From: Pseudomonadales bacterium
GTDB lineage: Bacteria > Pseudomonadota > Gammaproteobacteria > Pseudomonadales > Ketobacteraceae
Length of the DNA: 64,000 nucleotides
Assembly (NCBI GenBank): GCA_002701845.1
Contig: NZXG01000059.1
Span: forward strand, 62,001-126,000
Direction: 5' to 3'
A program made the position numbers and the translations under genes. The stretch's first letter is position 1, and the number at the start of each line of letters is the position of its first letter. Positions 53,158-62,469 of the stretch are shown here, one piece after another. The notes under the pieces are model-generated. The model was not told the origin of the DNA and did not search any database. It worked only from the letters and a program-made list of their open reading frames with translations.

Positions 53158-54282
53158 GTGACCGCCATCGATCTTGCTCAGGAATTTCCCCAGGACCCGG
53201 CCGTGGTTTACCTGAATCATGCGGCCGTCGCCCCCTGGCCCCGGCGCACCGCCGATGCGGTCACCCGCTTTGCCCAGGAAAATCTGGCCCGGGGCGCCAC
53301 CCACTATCCCCGCTGGCTGAACCAGGAGGCAACCCTGCGGCAACAGCTGGCACAGCTGATCGGAGCGCCGTCCACCGCTAACATCGCGCTGCAGAAAAAC
53401 ACCTCGGAAGGCCTGTCGGCAGTGGCCTATGGGCTGCAATGGCAAGCGGGAGACAAAGTGGTCATCAGCGACCAGGAATTTCCCAGCAACCGGATTGTCT
53501 GGGAGTCCCTGGCGGATCAGGGGGTGGAAGTGGTGGAGGTGAACCTGGCGGGTCCGGAGCCGGAACAGGCCATTATTCGGGCCCTGGACCCGGACGTGCG
53601 CCTGCTGGCGGTGAGCTCGGTGCAATACGGCACCGGGCTGGTGCTGGATCTGGCCTCCCTGGGGGCGGCTTGCGTGGAGCAGGACATTTGGTTCTGCGTG
53701 GACGCCATTCAAAGCCTGGGGGCCCTGCCCTTCGATGTCAATGAAGCCCAGGCGGACTTCGTGGTGGCGGACGGTCATAAATGGATGCTGGGCCCCGAAG
53801 GACTGGCGTTGCTTTACGTCAGTGACCGCGCCCTCAACGCGCTGCGCCTGCACCAGTATGGCTGGCATATGGTGGAGGACCGGGGCAACTATGATACCCA
53901 CCATTGGGACATCGCCCGGGATGCCAAGCGCTTTGAGTGCGGCAGCCCCAATATGCTCGGGGCCTACGCGCTCAGTGCCAGTCTCAGCCTGTTACTGGAA
54001 GTTGGTATCCATCAGGTCCAACGGGATTTACTGGCCAGGGTTAAGTATCTGGAGCAGGCCCTGGAGGAGCTGCCCCAGGTGGAATTGATTACCGACACCG
54101 GGCGCCCTCAGCGTTCCGGCATTATGACTTTCCGCCACCGGGAAATTGCGGCAGAATCACTGTATCAACAATTAAAACAACAGGGCGTGATCTGTGCCTG
54201 CCGCGGCGGCGGGGTTCGCTTATCACCCCATTTTTACACCCCGCTGGATCGGCTGCGGCAGGCGGTGGCGCTGATTCCGTGA
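53158..54282 (+). CDS. Class V aminotransferase-fold PLP enzyme
   Basis: 374 residues starting with GTG (GGAG six bases upstream). Fold-type I features: YLNHAAVAPWPRRT, then LQKNTSEGLSAVAYGLQW, ISDQEFPSNRIVWESL, CVDAIQSLGALPFDV and the PLP lysine in VADGHKWMLGPEG. The C-terminal YGVMTFRH-type strand (SGIMTFRHREIAAESLYQQL) is present. Members include cysteine desulfurase-like and isopenicillin-epimerase-like enzymes; the substrate here cannot be told. The YiiX-like gene follows 16 bases later on the same strand, so the two may be co-transcribed, and TetR lies divergently upstream. Confidence 0.88.
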   Translation: MTAIDLAQEFPQDPAVVYLNHAAVAPWPRRTADAVTRFAQENLARGATHYPRWLNQEATLRQQLAQLIGAPSTANIALQKNTSEGLSAVAYGLQWQAGDKVVISDQEFPSNRIVWESLADQGVEVVEVNLAGPEPEQAIIRALDPDVRLLAVSSVQYGTGLVLDLASLGAACVEQDIWFCVDAIQSLGALPFDVNEAQADFVVADGHKWMLGPEGLALLYVSDRALNALRLHQYGWHMVEDRGNYDTHHWDIARDAKRFECGSPNMLGAYALSASLSLLLEVGIHQVQRDLLARVKYLEQALEELPQVELITDTGRPQRSGIMTFRHREIAAESLYQQLKQQGVICACRGGGVRLSPHFYTPLDRLRQAVALIP

Positions 54283-54298
54283 CTGGAGAACAAAGGCC

Positions 54299-55201
54299 AT
54301 GTTCAAACGACTGAACCTGGGTATTCTGGATTGGCTGACCCGCATCCCGGAAACCAAAGATCATGGATTAAGTGATTTCGAACGGGTACGGCAGGAAATC
54401 CAGCCCTGTGACGTGCTGTTGGTGGCCGGCACCAGCAAAGCGGATCGGGTGATTCAGGCGGTCAGTCAGTGTGCCTGGAGCCACGCCGCCATGTTCATCG
54501 GTCGGCCCATCGATATTGTGGACAATGACCTGCGCACCATTATCAGCCATTTTTTTACCGGCCCCCCGGAGACCCCGTTGCTGATTGAGTCCCGCCTGGG
54601 GGAAGGCATCGTCGTCACGCCGCTGGATCAGTACGAACACGACCACCTGCGCCTGTGCCGGCCCAAAAGTCTGCACGACAAGGACAAGGCCCAGGTAATC
54701 CTGTTTGCCATCAATCGCCTGGGCTCCTACCGGGGAGAAGGCTATTTACTGGATCTGGTGCGGTTCTTTTTTGCCTGGAGCCTGTGGCCGGCACCCTGGC
54801 GGGTGCGCGCCTTCCGGCGCTGGGCCGGTCGCCATACCAAAAACAGCACCGCCGCCTTTATCGCTGACTGCTTTGGCTTTATTCATTTTCCCATCTACCC
54901 TCTGGTGAAGATCAGCGACGCCCAGGGGGTAAAGCTGCTGCGGCGGCACCCGGTGCTGTGTCTGCCCTATGAAATCGACCAGTCGCCCAATTTTGAAATC
55001 ATCAAATACCCCTTTATCGACTTCAAGCCCCACGAAGATCAGCGCCTGATTCCCTGGAAAGGCAGTGGCGTATACTCCGGGGTGGAGCAGGACCCGGCGT
55101 TAGTGTTTAAATCCAGCCAGGCACCAGGGGTACCAACGGAAGATGGATCGGAGCGCGATCGCGATAAAGTCACCCCCATCGCACGGCCACAGGATCCGTG
55201 A
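54299..55201 (+). CDS. YiiX/YebB-like permuted papain-fold protein
   Basis: 300 residues. The N-terminal block QEIQPCDVLLVAGTSKADRVIQAVSQCAWSHAAMFIG matches YiiX-like proteins: a GDVLL-type loop and the SHAAMFIG motif with the histidine. The later block KNSTAAFIADCFGF should hold the catalytic Cys (usually CSEFVA-like); here the aligned residue seems to be Thr, with a nearby Cys six residues on. Aromatic-rich helices (VRFFFAWSLWPAPWRVRAF) suggest membrane contact. It may be a lipid-modifying or amidase-like enzyme, or an inactive relative. The ATG at 54299 follows the aminotransferase by 16 bases. Confidence 0.78.
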   Translation: MFKRLNLGILDWLTRIPETKDHGLSDFERVRQEIQPCDVLLVAGTSKADRVIQAVSQCAWSHAAMFIGRPIDIVDNDLRTIISHFFTGPPETPLLIESRLGEGIVVTPLDQYEHDHLRLCRPKSLHDKDKAQVILFAINRLGSYRGEGYLLDLVRFFFAWSLWPAPWRVRAFRRWAGRHTKNSTAAFIADCFGFIHFPIYPLVKISDAQGVKLLRRHPVLCLPYEIDQSPNFEIIKYPFIDFKPHEDQRLIPWKGSGVYSGVEQDPALVFKSSQAPGVPTEDGSERDRDKVTPIARPQDP

Positions 55202-55202
55202 A

Positions 55203-55427
55203 ATGACGCTATCCCGGCTTCACTTATGCAGTCAGCTTTGGTTAGGCATGCTTTTAATCGCTAATAAGTTTAAAAGCACACTGGAAGTCTGCCCAACATC
55301 GGCAATACTTACCATTACTGATGTTGCTCACTTCCCCCCAAACGTGAGGTTAGACATTGGTTGGGTCACTTCGGTGATCCAGGTACCGAGGATCGAGTAC
55401 CGCATATTTAACTCCTATTGGTCTTAA
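55203..55427 (+). CDS. Possible small protein (74 aa) of unknown function
   Basis: The ATG at 55203 lies one base after the TGA of the YiiX-like gene, with AGGA nine bases upstream, and the TAA at 55427 runs into a strong terminator. The deduced protein (MTLSRLHLCSQLWLGMLL..., ending RIEYRIFNSYWS) has one hydrophobic stretch and no recognised domain. Its base composition is more AT-rich than the neighbours and codon use is atypical, so it could be a non-coding 3' end or small RNA rather than a gene. The ORF and terminator together are unusual enough to list. Confidence 0.35.
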   Translation: MTLSRLHLCSQLWLGMLLIANKFKSTLEVCPTSAILTITDVAHFPPNVRLDIGWVTSVIQVPRIEYRIFNSYWS

Positions 55428-55460
55428 CCCAACTTCCCCCCCAGAAGTTGGGTTTTTTTT
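55426..55460 (+). terminator. Rho-independent terminator
   Basis: An 11-base perfect stem (AACCCAACTTC with GAAGTTGGGTT) around a seven-base loop, then a long T-run. It would end the aminotransferase-YiiX transcript and any small transcript from 55203 onward. Confidence 0.9.
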
Positions 55461-55484
55461 AATGACACCCGAATGTGGAGGGAT

Positions 55485-56099
55485 ATGGACGTCAAAACCC
55501 GAAGCATATTACTGACAATGATCCTGAATCTGTTGTGGCTGGCATTGACACCCCAGGCCGCGGCGCAGGAATCCGCCGCCACCAAAGCAGGCGGCAGAGA
55601 AGCGCTCTGGCGTTGCCTGAGCCAACAGGTGGTTGCACTGGCCCGGGACCGTCAACTGCTGGCGGCGGTCAACAATTACAATGCGGCACCACCGGACCCC
55701 CAGGCCCTTGATCGCCGCTGGCCGGAGCTGACCGCCACCGATCCGCTGTTGCAGGGGATTACCCAATCACCGGCTGCTCATCAGTTAAGGCGCTGGATTC
55801 AGGAACATTCAATTCAGGGGGAAGGTCTGTTAATTGGCGACAACGGCGGCCTGGCGGCGGCCACCGATAAAACCACGGATTTCTGGCAGGGAGACGAAGC
55901 CCAGTTTCTGGAAGCGGTCAAACTGGCGGATGGGGACGTCTATATCCAGAGTGAATTGCCCGACGCCAGCACCAATATGATGTTATTGAAAATTTCCACT
56001 CCACTTTACAACGCCCGCTCCCCTGCGCCAGTGGGTGTATTGGTGATTGGTTTTGATCAATTTGTTATCGATTTTATTGAGCCCTGCCCCGCGGATTAA
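55485..56099 (+). CDS. Periplasmic PDC/Cache-like sensor protein
   Basis: 204 residues from the ATG at 55485, which has GGAGG 3-4 bases upstream; the ATG at 55473 has no such site. A signal peptide (LTMILNLLWLALTPQAAA) puts it in the periplasm. The sequence GLLIGDNGGLAAATDKTTDFWQGDEAQFLEAVK is typical of PDC (Cache) domains of sensor kinases and chemoreceptors, but no membrane or output domain follows, so it is a stand-alone sensory protein. It ends convergently with the GAF-GGDEF gene, overlapping by four bases, and may serve the adjacent kinase/GGDEF signalling protein. Confidence 0.8.
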   Translation: MDVKTRSILLTMILNLLWLALTPQAAAQESAATKAGGREALWRCLSQQVVALARDRQLLAAVNNYNAAPPDPQALDRRWPELTATDPLLQGITQSPAAHQLRRWIQEHSIQGEGLLIGDNGGLAAATDKTTDFWQGDEAQFLEAVKLADGDVYIQSELPDASTNMMLLKISTPLYNARSPAPVGVLVIGFDQFVIDFIEPCPAD

Positions 56100-58675
56100 C
56101 CCGGCGCCACCCGGGAAAGTTCATCACCATCCCGCCGCGAATACGCGGTCACCCGATTGCGCCCTTCCCGTTTTGACTGATAAAGGGCGTCATCCGCCCG
56201 TTTGATCAGATCGTCTTTACTCTCAGTAAGCCGGTCCAGCATGGCCACACCAATACTGATGGTCACGTTGAGAGGCTGGGAATCGCTTTCCACCACCAGG
56301 GTTTCGATTTGGCGTCGAATCCGCTCCGCCACCTCCCGGGCATCGGGCATGGGTGTGGATGGCATGATGATGGCCATTTCCTCGCCACCGTAACGCGCCA
56401 CCAGATCGCACTCCCGTACCTGGGAACGAATGGTCTGGGCGACTTCCCGCAGCACCAGATCACCCACCTGGCGGCCCCAGGTGTCGTTGAACTGTTTGAA
56501 GTGGTCGATATTCATCAACACCACCGCCAGTTCGTCGTTATAGCGTAGCGCGCGGGCGTATTCCTGTTTCAACTGATTTTGGAAGTACTCGTGATTGGAC
56601 AGTCCAGTCAGGCCGTCGAACGATGCCTTGCGCGACAGCTCCAGCCGTCCGGCGGCGGCCATGGCGATGATTTCCAGGGTGTCCAGACGCTCCCGGGTAA
56701 AAGTGCCGGTGGCCAGCGAATTTTCCAGGTAGAGCAGGCCGATCAGTTCCCGCTCCGCTTCGGATCCGATCAGCACCGGCAGACAAAGCACCGAGCGCAG
56801 TTTTTCTGCCTGTACTACAGGGTGTTTGTGCAGACCGGCGATCAGATTGTCGGGCTGACTGGCATCATGAATCACCACGCTGGAATGAGTGCGGACCACG
56901 TAGTTAACCACGGGCTCTGGAATCCTGGACTCCGCCATGGGCTGTGACTGCATGGTAAGGGACCGCTCCTGCTCAGGGCTGGCTTCACCTTCCACCCGCA
57001 ACTCCCCCGTGGTTTGCCGTAGCGCCAGGATCGCGCTACGGGCACCGGCGAACTGCAGCGCGGCCTGTAAAATCAGGCTGATCATGGAGCCCGGTGAATT
57101 TTCCTCGGCGATGGCTTTCGGCGAGCGCATCAACGCCGTGATATCCACATTCATCAGTTGTTCGGTACGGGTGGTGCCGAATGATTTCTCACTTCCGGAG
57201 TGAACCTGGTGTTCCAGTTGAGGAAAGCGCTGGAGCATCACATCCACCTTCGCCGCCGCACCCCATTGCCGGTAACCGTTAATCGCTTTGGCCAGGTACG
57301 GCTCCGCCATCGTCTGGCGCCCGGCATTCATATGCATGAGCCCACACAGCTCCAGCGCCAAAGCCTGGTCCTGAATAAAGCCTTGTTTGGCACTGTGTTC
57401 CACCGCCAGATCGAACCATTGCTGGGCCGCGAAATCCTCGCCGGTCACCCGCAGGCGTTCGGCTTTCACCAGACAGTACTTGTTAAAATAGTTTTCCGGA
57501 CAGTGCTTAGACCATTGCTGCAGCTGCCGCTCCGAAGCCACAACCCGGCGCAATAACCGCTTACGTTTTCGCCCTTTGCAACCGGCGGCGTTGGCAAGGC
57601 GCGTGAGGGCATCCATGGTGTAAAGTCGCGACACGAAGTAAAAGCCACCCACGTCCGCCTCCTCCACCGAGATGGCGTTGGCCTCGGTCAGGGCCGCTTC
57701 CGTTTCCCCAAACAGGTACAACAGGGTCAGGTTCAGCAGATGGTCCACCACCACGAAACTCTTATCGCCGCTGGCCTCGTGGAAATTCCGCCGCTTGTGA
57801 ATATCATAATACTCGCCCTGCAACAGGCTGGGCCTGGATGCCTCCCCCAGTAAATTGGCACAGAACTTATGCACATGCAGGGTGCGGGCCTCTGCATACC
57901 GCGACCCAATGCGGCGTGCCTGCTCAATGGCTATCTGGCCAAACATGTGGCCACGCTTGGCTTTACCCAATCGTGATGCCAGAATCATCCCCACCACCGA
58001 CCATGACGCCAGCCCCAGTTCGCAAATTCCATGTTGGAGCTGGATCCGCACCGACCTGAGAACCAGCATTGGCAACAGCGGCTGTTCCGCAAAGATGGCT
58101 GCAGTGCTAATTCGAACACCCAGGGTGTGGGCGGCCAGATGGCGGGGATCGTCCATTAGTGGCAGCCCCGCAATGTCTTCCTTCTTCACCCGGCGTAGTG
58201 CCCACAGGGTCTTGAACATTTCCACCAACACGTTCAATTTGCCGGGATTGGCCGGGTAACGATGACCCAACCGTGCCATCAGGGGTTTGGCCAGGGCCAG
58301 AGATTCTTTCAGTTTACCCTGGGCCACCAGGGCAGATACCTGGACCTCGTAAAAAGCCACCCGGTCCAGTAAATCCGGCAGCCGCGGGCTGACCCATTCA
58401 ATCAGTTGCTCCATCCGCTGGTAATTCTTGCACAGATAGGCCGCTTCGCAGGCTTCCAGATAACAGGCTCTGGCCTGCTGCCGACGCTGCTCCCAGGCAT
58501 CTGCCGGCAGCAGCCGTATCGCCATTTCCTGATGGTTCGCCGCCGCCTGATAGGCGGTGGCGGCCTTGGCTTTTTTGCCGGCGGCATAGTTCAGTTCCTG
58601 CAACCGTTGCCGCTCTTCGGCGTCAGTAATCAACTCACTGCCCAGATTCAGGTGATTACAGATATCAAACAGCAA
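56096..58675 (-). CDS. GAF-GGDEF C-terminal part of an interrupted PknK-like signalling protein
   Basis: 859 codons of open frame beginning with TTG directly after an in-frame TAA (58676-58678) of the gene upstream. Residues 1 to about 480 are helical TPR-like (LLFDICNHLNLG..., HLHVH-type repeats), 520-690 GAF, and 700-850 a diguanylate cyclase domain with ARYGGEEMAIIMP (active GGEEM form) and an I-site RxxD (RECD) five residues before it. In related proteins the HLNLG helices follow the AAA+ part without a break. So this is the second half of one protein. There is no ribosome site in front of TTG; expression would need readthrough or a distant start. Confidence 0.78.
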   Translation of the reverse strand: MLFDICNHLNLGSELITDAEERQRLQELNYAAGKKAKAATAYQAAANHQEMAIRLLPADAWEQRRQQARACYLEACEAAYLCKNYQRMEQLIEWVSPRLPDLLDRVAFYEVQVSALVAQGKLKESLALAKPLMARLGHRYPANPGKLNVLVEMFKTLWALRRVKKEDIAGLPLMDDPRHLAAHTLGVRISTAAIFAEQPLLPMLVLRSVRIQLQHGICELGLASWSVVGMILASRLGKAKRGHMFGQIAIEQARRIGSRYAEARTLHVHKFCANLLGEASRPSLLQGEYYDIHKRRNFHEASGDKSFVVVDHLLNLTLLYLFGETEAALTEANAISVEEADVGGFYFVSRLYTMDALTRLANAAGCKGRKRKRLLRRVVASERQLQQWSKHCPENYFNKYCLVKAERLRVTGEDFAAQQWFDLAVEHSAKQGFIQDQALALELCGLMHMNAGRQTMAEPYLAKAINGYRQWGAAAKVDVMLQRFPQLEHQVHSGSEKSFGTTRTEQLMNVDITALMRSPKAIAEENSPGSMISLILQAALQFAGARSAILALRQTTGELRVEGEASPEQERSLTMQSQPMAESRIPEPVVNYVVRTHSSVVIHDASQPDNLIAGLHKHPVVQAEKLRSVLCLPVLIGSEAERELIGLLYLENSLATGTFTRERLDTLEIIAMAAAGRLELSRKASFDGLTGLSNHEYFQNQLKQEYARALRYNDELAVVLMNIDHFKQFNDTWGRQVGDLVLREVAQTIRSQVRECDLVARYGGEEMAIIMPSTPMPDAREVAERIRRQIETLVVESDSQPLNVTISIGVAMLDRLTESKDDLIKRADDALYQSKREGRNRVTAYSRRDGDELSRVAPG

Positions 58676-60868
58676 TTACTGTTGCTGCGTTGAATCCAGC
58701 CGGCGCAGCATCAAGCGCCCGATTTTCAGGTGGACCTGTTTTAATTCGCTATCCTGCAATAAGGCATAGGCCGCCTGTTGTATCCGGTCATGGGCAAAGG
58801 CAAATTCCAGCGTGGGACGCTCAGTGTCCGAATTCTTTAACTCCAGCAATTGATAGGCGCTGCCTTTTGGTGCAATCAGCCCATGGCTCATGGCCTGTTG
58901 CAGTTGCGTCAGCAGTTGGTCCCGGTCCAGGTCGGCGATCACCATCAAAACCGCCAGGGGAAACCGGTTGCCCACACAGGCGGCCTGCTGCAACAATTGC
59001 CGGGTCGCCGGCTCCAACCGGTGCAGTTTGGCGGTGATCAGGTCCACCACATTGTCGGTGATCTGCTGCGCCTGAATGCGCGCCAGTTCCCAGTGCCAGC
59101 AGCCGGATTCGGCATCGAACCGGAACAGCTCCTGCCGATACAGTGACAGCAGGAATTCCTCGGTAAAAAACGGATTGCCCGCGGTTTTTTCCTGCACCAG
59201 TCGAGCCAGCGGCGCCACCGCCTCCTGGTCCCGGTGCAGGGTCTCGCGGAGCAAATTGGCAAGGTCGGATAGCTCCAGGGGGCGCAAATTCAGTTGCGTG
59301 AGCGGGGTGTTCTCCGCTTCCCAGTGGTTGATGCTTTGCACCAAACCCGACTCCGGCCCCACTTCATTATCCCGGTAGGCACCGATCAGCATCAACCCGG
59401 GCAAGCGCACATCCGGGGACATGGTTAATTCCATCAGCACCAGACTGCTGGTATCGGCCCACTGCAGATCGTCCAGAAATATAACCAGTGGACGACCGGC
59501 CTGTGAAAACACACCGACGAAGCTCATGAACGCGCGTTGAAAACGTTGTTCCGCTTCCAGCGGAGGCAACTGAGAGAGTTCCGGCTGAGGGCCGATGATC
59601 CAGCCCAGCTCCGGCACCAGGTCCACCATGATCCGACCATTGACCCCCAGGGCCTGTTGCAAGCGCTCACGCCACAGGGCGAGTCGGCTCTCGCTTTCGC
59701 TGATCAGCTGCTTGATCAGATCCCGCAGAGCGGCCGCGATGGCGCTATAGGGCACATCCCGGTTTAATTGATCAAATTTACCCGCCACAAAATAGCCGTA
59801 TTGTTCGGTGATGGGTTTACACACCTCTCGAATCAGGCAGGTTTTGCCAATGCCGGAATAGCCCGATACCAACACCAGTTCGCGACCACCGGAGGCTACC
59901 CGGTCAAAGCAGCTCAGCAGTTTTCTGGCCTCCTGTTCCCGACCGTACAGCCGCTGGGGGATCTGGAACCGCCGGCTCACGTCTGCCACCCCCAGGGGGA
60001 AGGCGGTGACGGTGCCACTGCTCTGCAGCTGTTGCAGACAGATCTGTAGATCCCGCACGATGCCGATACTGCTTTGGTACCTCTCTTCGGCCATCTTGGC
60101 CAGGAGCTTGCTGACAATGTCGGACACCGGCCGCGGAATGGCCGGATCCACGCTGTGGACGGCGGGCGCCGGGGTGGCAATGTGACAATGGAACCATTCC
60201 ATGGCCTCTTCGGCCATAAACGGCAGTTCGCCGGTTAACAGCTGATAGAGGGTAACCCCGAGGGAATAGAAATCGGTGCGATAATCAATGGATCGGTTCA
60301 TTCGACCGGTCTGCTCCGGCGAAATATAGGGCAGGCTTGCCTGTACCACATTGGCGTTGGCGATGCCGGCCTGCTCCCGGGTCAGGTAGGTGGAGATACC
60401 GAAATCAATAATCTTGAGCACACCGGTGGCCGGGTTATAGACCACGTTGGAGGGGTTGATGTCTTTATGAATAATGTCAGCGGCATGGATTTCGCCGATA
60501 CCCCGTGCCATCATGATGCCGATGTTCAGCACTTCTGCCAGGGGAAATCGCTGCTGCTCCATCAGCAGATTGAGGGCGGTTCCGCCGAAATCCTCCACCA
60601 CCATCACCGGGTGGCGGGCGCCCAGTTCCAGCGCCAGAATCTCAATCACCCCGCCGGCCCGCAGCCGCTGGCCCAGCTCGAACTCATGCTGCAGCGCCGC
60701 CAGGGCATCGCCAGCGGGCTCCTCATCACGCACCGCCTTCAATATCACCGGCCGGTTGTCGTGGCAGCGCAACGCACGGTACACCCGGGTAAACCCCTGG
60801 TCGTAGATTAACTCTTTGATTTCATAGCCGGGAATCAAAGGAGTGGCTGTGGTTTCCGGTTTGGACAT
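58676..60868 (-). CDS. Ser/Thr kinase-AAA+ ATPase N-terminal part of an interrupted PknK-like protein
   Basis: 730 residues from the ATG at 60868; a GTG or ATG further upstream (60904) has no better support. The kinase domain (residues 15-290) has VILKAVRDE (Lys), IIHKDINPSNVVYN (HKD for HRD) and LKIIDFGIS (DFG). An AAA+/STAND ATPase follows: VSGYSGIGKTCLIREV (Walker A) and LVIFLDDLQWAD (Walker B). The protein ends with LEFAFAHDRIQQAAYALLQDSELKQVHLKIGRLMLRRLDSTQQQ-TAA, exactly where relatives continue into a TPR-like region. The ORF downstream is in the same frame, so a single nonsense codon separates the halves. Confidence 0.85.
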   Translation of the reverse strand: MSKPETTATPLIPGYEIKELIYDQGFTRVYRALRCHDNRPVILKAVRDEEPAGDALAALQHEFELGQRLRAGGVIEILALELGARHPVMVVEDFGGTALNLLMEQQRFPLAEVLNIGIMMARGIGEIHAADIIHKDINPSNVVYNPATGVLKIIDFGISTYLTREQAGIANANVVQASLPYISPEQTGRMNRSIDYRTDFYSLGVTLYQLLTGELPFMAEEAMEWFHCHIATPAPAVHSVDPAIPRPVSDIVSKLLAKMAEERYQSSIGIVRDLQICLQQLQSSGTVTAFPLGVADVSRRFQIPQRLYGREQEARKLLSCFDRVASGGRELVLVSGYSGIGKTCLIREVCKPITEQYGYFVAGKFDQLNRDVPYSAIAAALRDLIKQLISESESRLALWRERLQQALGVNGRIMVDLVPELGWIIGPQPELSQLPPLEAEQRFQRAFMSFVGVFSQAGRPLVIFLDDLQWADTSSLVLMELTMSPDVRLPGLMLIGAYRDNEVGPESGLVQSINHWEAENTPLTQLNLRPLELSDLANLLRETLHRDQEAVAPLARLVQEKTAGNPFFTEEFLLSLYRQELFRFDAESGCWHWELARIQAQQITDNVVDLITAKLHRLEPATRQLLQQAACVGNRFPLAVLMVIADLDRDQLLTQLQQAMSHGLIAPKGSAYQLLELKNSDTERPTLEFAFAHDRIQQAAYALLQDSELKQVHLKIGRLMLRRLDSTQQQ

Positions 60869-60970
60869 AGGCGGGTGATTCCAACCATGTTCGGCCCGGG
60901 CCAATAGCCTGGCGCAACTTTAAAGCACTTGTTGGAACTATAGACCACAGCCAGGGATGCGTCCGGCAGT

Positions 60971-62467
60971 TTAACCGTTATCGGTGACCTCCCCATCGCC
61001 GGAGATCTCAGGCTCATCTGAGTCCTGGCGCAAGGTCTCCGGCAGGCTTTTCCGGGCCCGGGCCCCCAGGGTCTCCAGGCGCTCAATACGTCGCACCAGA
61101 TTGCCCTTGCCGGAAGTAAGTCGCTTGTGAGCCGTGTCATAGGCCTGTTGTGCCTTGTCCAGCTTGTCGCCGATATCCGTCAGGGATTCCGCGAACAACA
61201 CGAACTGGTCGTGCAGGGCACCGGCCTGACGGGCAATTTCCAGGGCATTGCGGTTCTGGTATTCGTAGCGCCAGATACTGTGGATGGTTTTCAGGGTCAC
61301 CAGCAGGGTTGAAGGGCACACCAGCATGATGTTCTTCTCGAAGGCATCGGCGAACAGTTTGCTGTCGCTTTCCAGCGCCTTGAGGAATGCCGGCTCGATG
61401 GGAATAAACAGCAGCACGTAATCCGGGGCGTTAATGGCGTACAGATCCTGGTAGTTCTTGCCGCTGAGCGCTTTGATATGGGCCCGGATCGAGTCGATGT
61501 GAGCCCGCAGATGGGTCGGCTGTTCCGTTTCATCCTCAGCGCAGAACCGCTCCCAGGCCACCAGCGACACCTTGGAATCAATCACCACGTGCTTTTGTTC
61601 CGGCAGATGCACGATCACATCCGGCCGCAACCGCTGCCCGGATTCGTTACTGAAACTGCCCTGGGTCTCGTATTCCCGGCCTTTTTGCAGGCCGGAGGCC
61701 TCCAGCACCTTCTCCAGTACCATCTCACCCCAGTTGCCCTGGGCCTTGCTGTCCCCCTTCAGGGCCCGGGTCAGGTTGAGGGCGTCGGCACTCATGCGGG
61801 TATTCAGTTCCTTGAGGGACACAATCTCCTGCAGCAGCCCGACCCGGTCCCGGCTTTCCTTGTCGTAGACATCCTCCACTTTTTTCTTGAATTCGGTGAG
61901 TTGCTCTTTAAGGGGGTTGAGGATCTCCCCCAGGTTATTCTTGTTCTGCTGGGTGAAGCGCTCACTTTTGTCCTCAAACAGCTTATGGGCAATGCTCTGA
62001 AACTCCAGCTTCATTTGTTCCTTGGCTTCCTGCAGCAGTTGCACCTTCTCGGCGGTTTCCTTTTGCGCCGCCTCCAACCGGGCCTTGAGATCGCTCACCA
62101 GGCCGTGCTCGCGCCTCAGTTCCCCCTGCAACTCCGCCAGCTGCTGCTCGCGCTCCGCCAGTTGCCGCTGCACCTGCTCTAACTGACGGACCTGCTCCTG
62201 GGATTGGGCCTGAAGCCGCTGTTGCTCCCCCAGCTCCCCGCGCAGTATTTCCAGCTGCTCGCGGATCCGGGTTTCCTCCTGCTGTGCCGCACTCAGCTGC
62301 TGCTCCGTCTGGGCCAGGGCCTGCTGCTGCAAGGCCGCCTGATGCTCCAGTTGCCCTCGCAGCTGCTGCAGGGGGCCCTGGGCCCGCAAATGACCAATCA
62401 GCCAGCCTAGCAACAGGCCCAGCGCCAGAGCGCCGGCGGCCACCACCAAGAGCATTTGCTGAGCCAT
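60971..62467 (-). CDS. rmuC: DNA recombination protein RmuC
   Basis: 498 residues. One N-terminal membrane helix (LLVVAAGALALGLLLGWLIG) is followed by a long coiled coil rich in Gln and Glu (about residues 30-170), then the RmuC nuclease-like domain: LFEDKSERFTQQNKNNLGEILNPLKEQL, QGNWGEMVLEKVLEASGL, RPDVIVHLPEQKHVVIDSKVSL (a PD-(D/E)XK-like core) and DYVLLFIPIEPAFLKAL. The protein limits DNA inversions between short inverted repeats in E. coli. It starts two bases downstream of tatD. Confidence 0.94.
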   Translation of the reverse strand: MAQQMLLVVAAGALALGLLLGWLIGHLRAQGPLQQLRGQLEHQAALQQQALAQTEQQLSAAQQEETRIREQLEILRGELGEQQRLQAQSQEQVRQLEQVQRQLAEREQQLAELQGELRREHGLVSDLKARLEAAQKETAEKVQLLQEAKEQMKLEFQSIAHKLFEDKSERFTQQNKNNLGEILNPLKEQLTEFKKKVEDVYDKESRDRVGLLQEIVSLKELNTRMSADALNLTRALKGDSKAQGNWGEMVLEKVLEASGLQKGREYETQGSFSNESGQRLRPDVIVHLPEQKHVVIDSKVSLVAWERFCAEDETEQPTHLRAHIDSIRAHIKALSGKNYQDLYAINAPDYVLLFIPIEPAFLKALESDSKLFADAFEKNIMLVCPSTLLVTLKTIHSIWRYEYQNRNALEIARQAGALHDQFVLFAESLTDIGDKLDKAQQAYDTAHKRLTSGKGNLVRRIERLETLGARARKSLPETLRQDSDEPEISGDGEVTDNG

Positions 62468-62469
62468 GT

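Noticed and set aside
55345-55460. Possible integron attC site (GTTAGAC followed by an inverted repeat)
   Set aside because: The core GTTAGAC is not matched by a partner RYYYAAC at the right place, and the hairpin is a plain terminator with a T-run.
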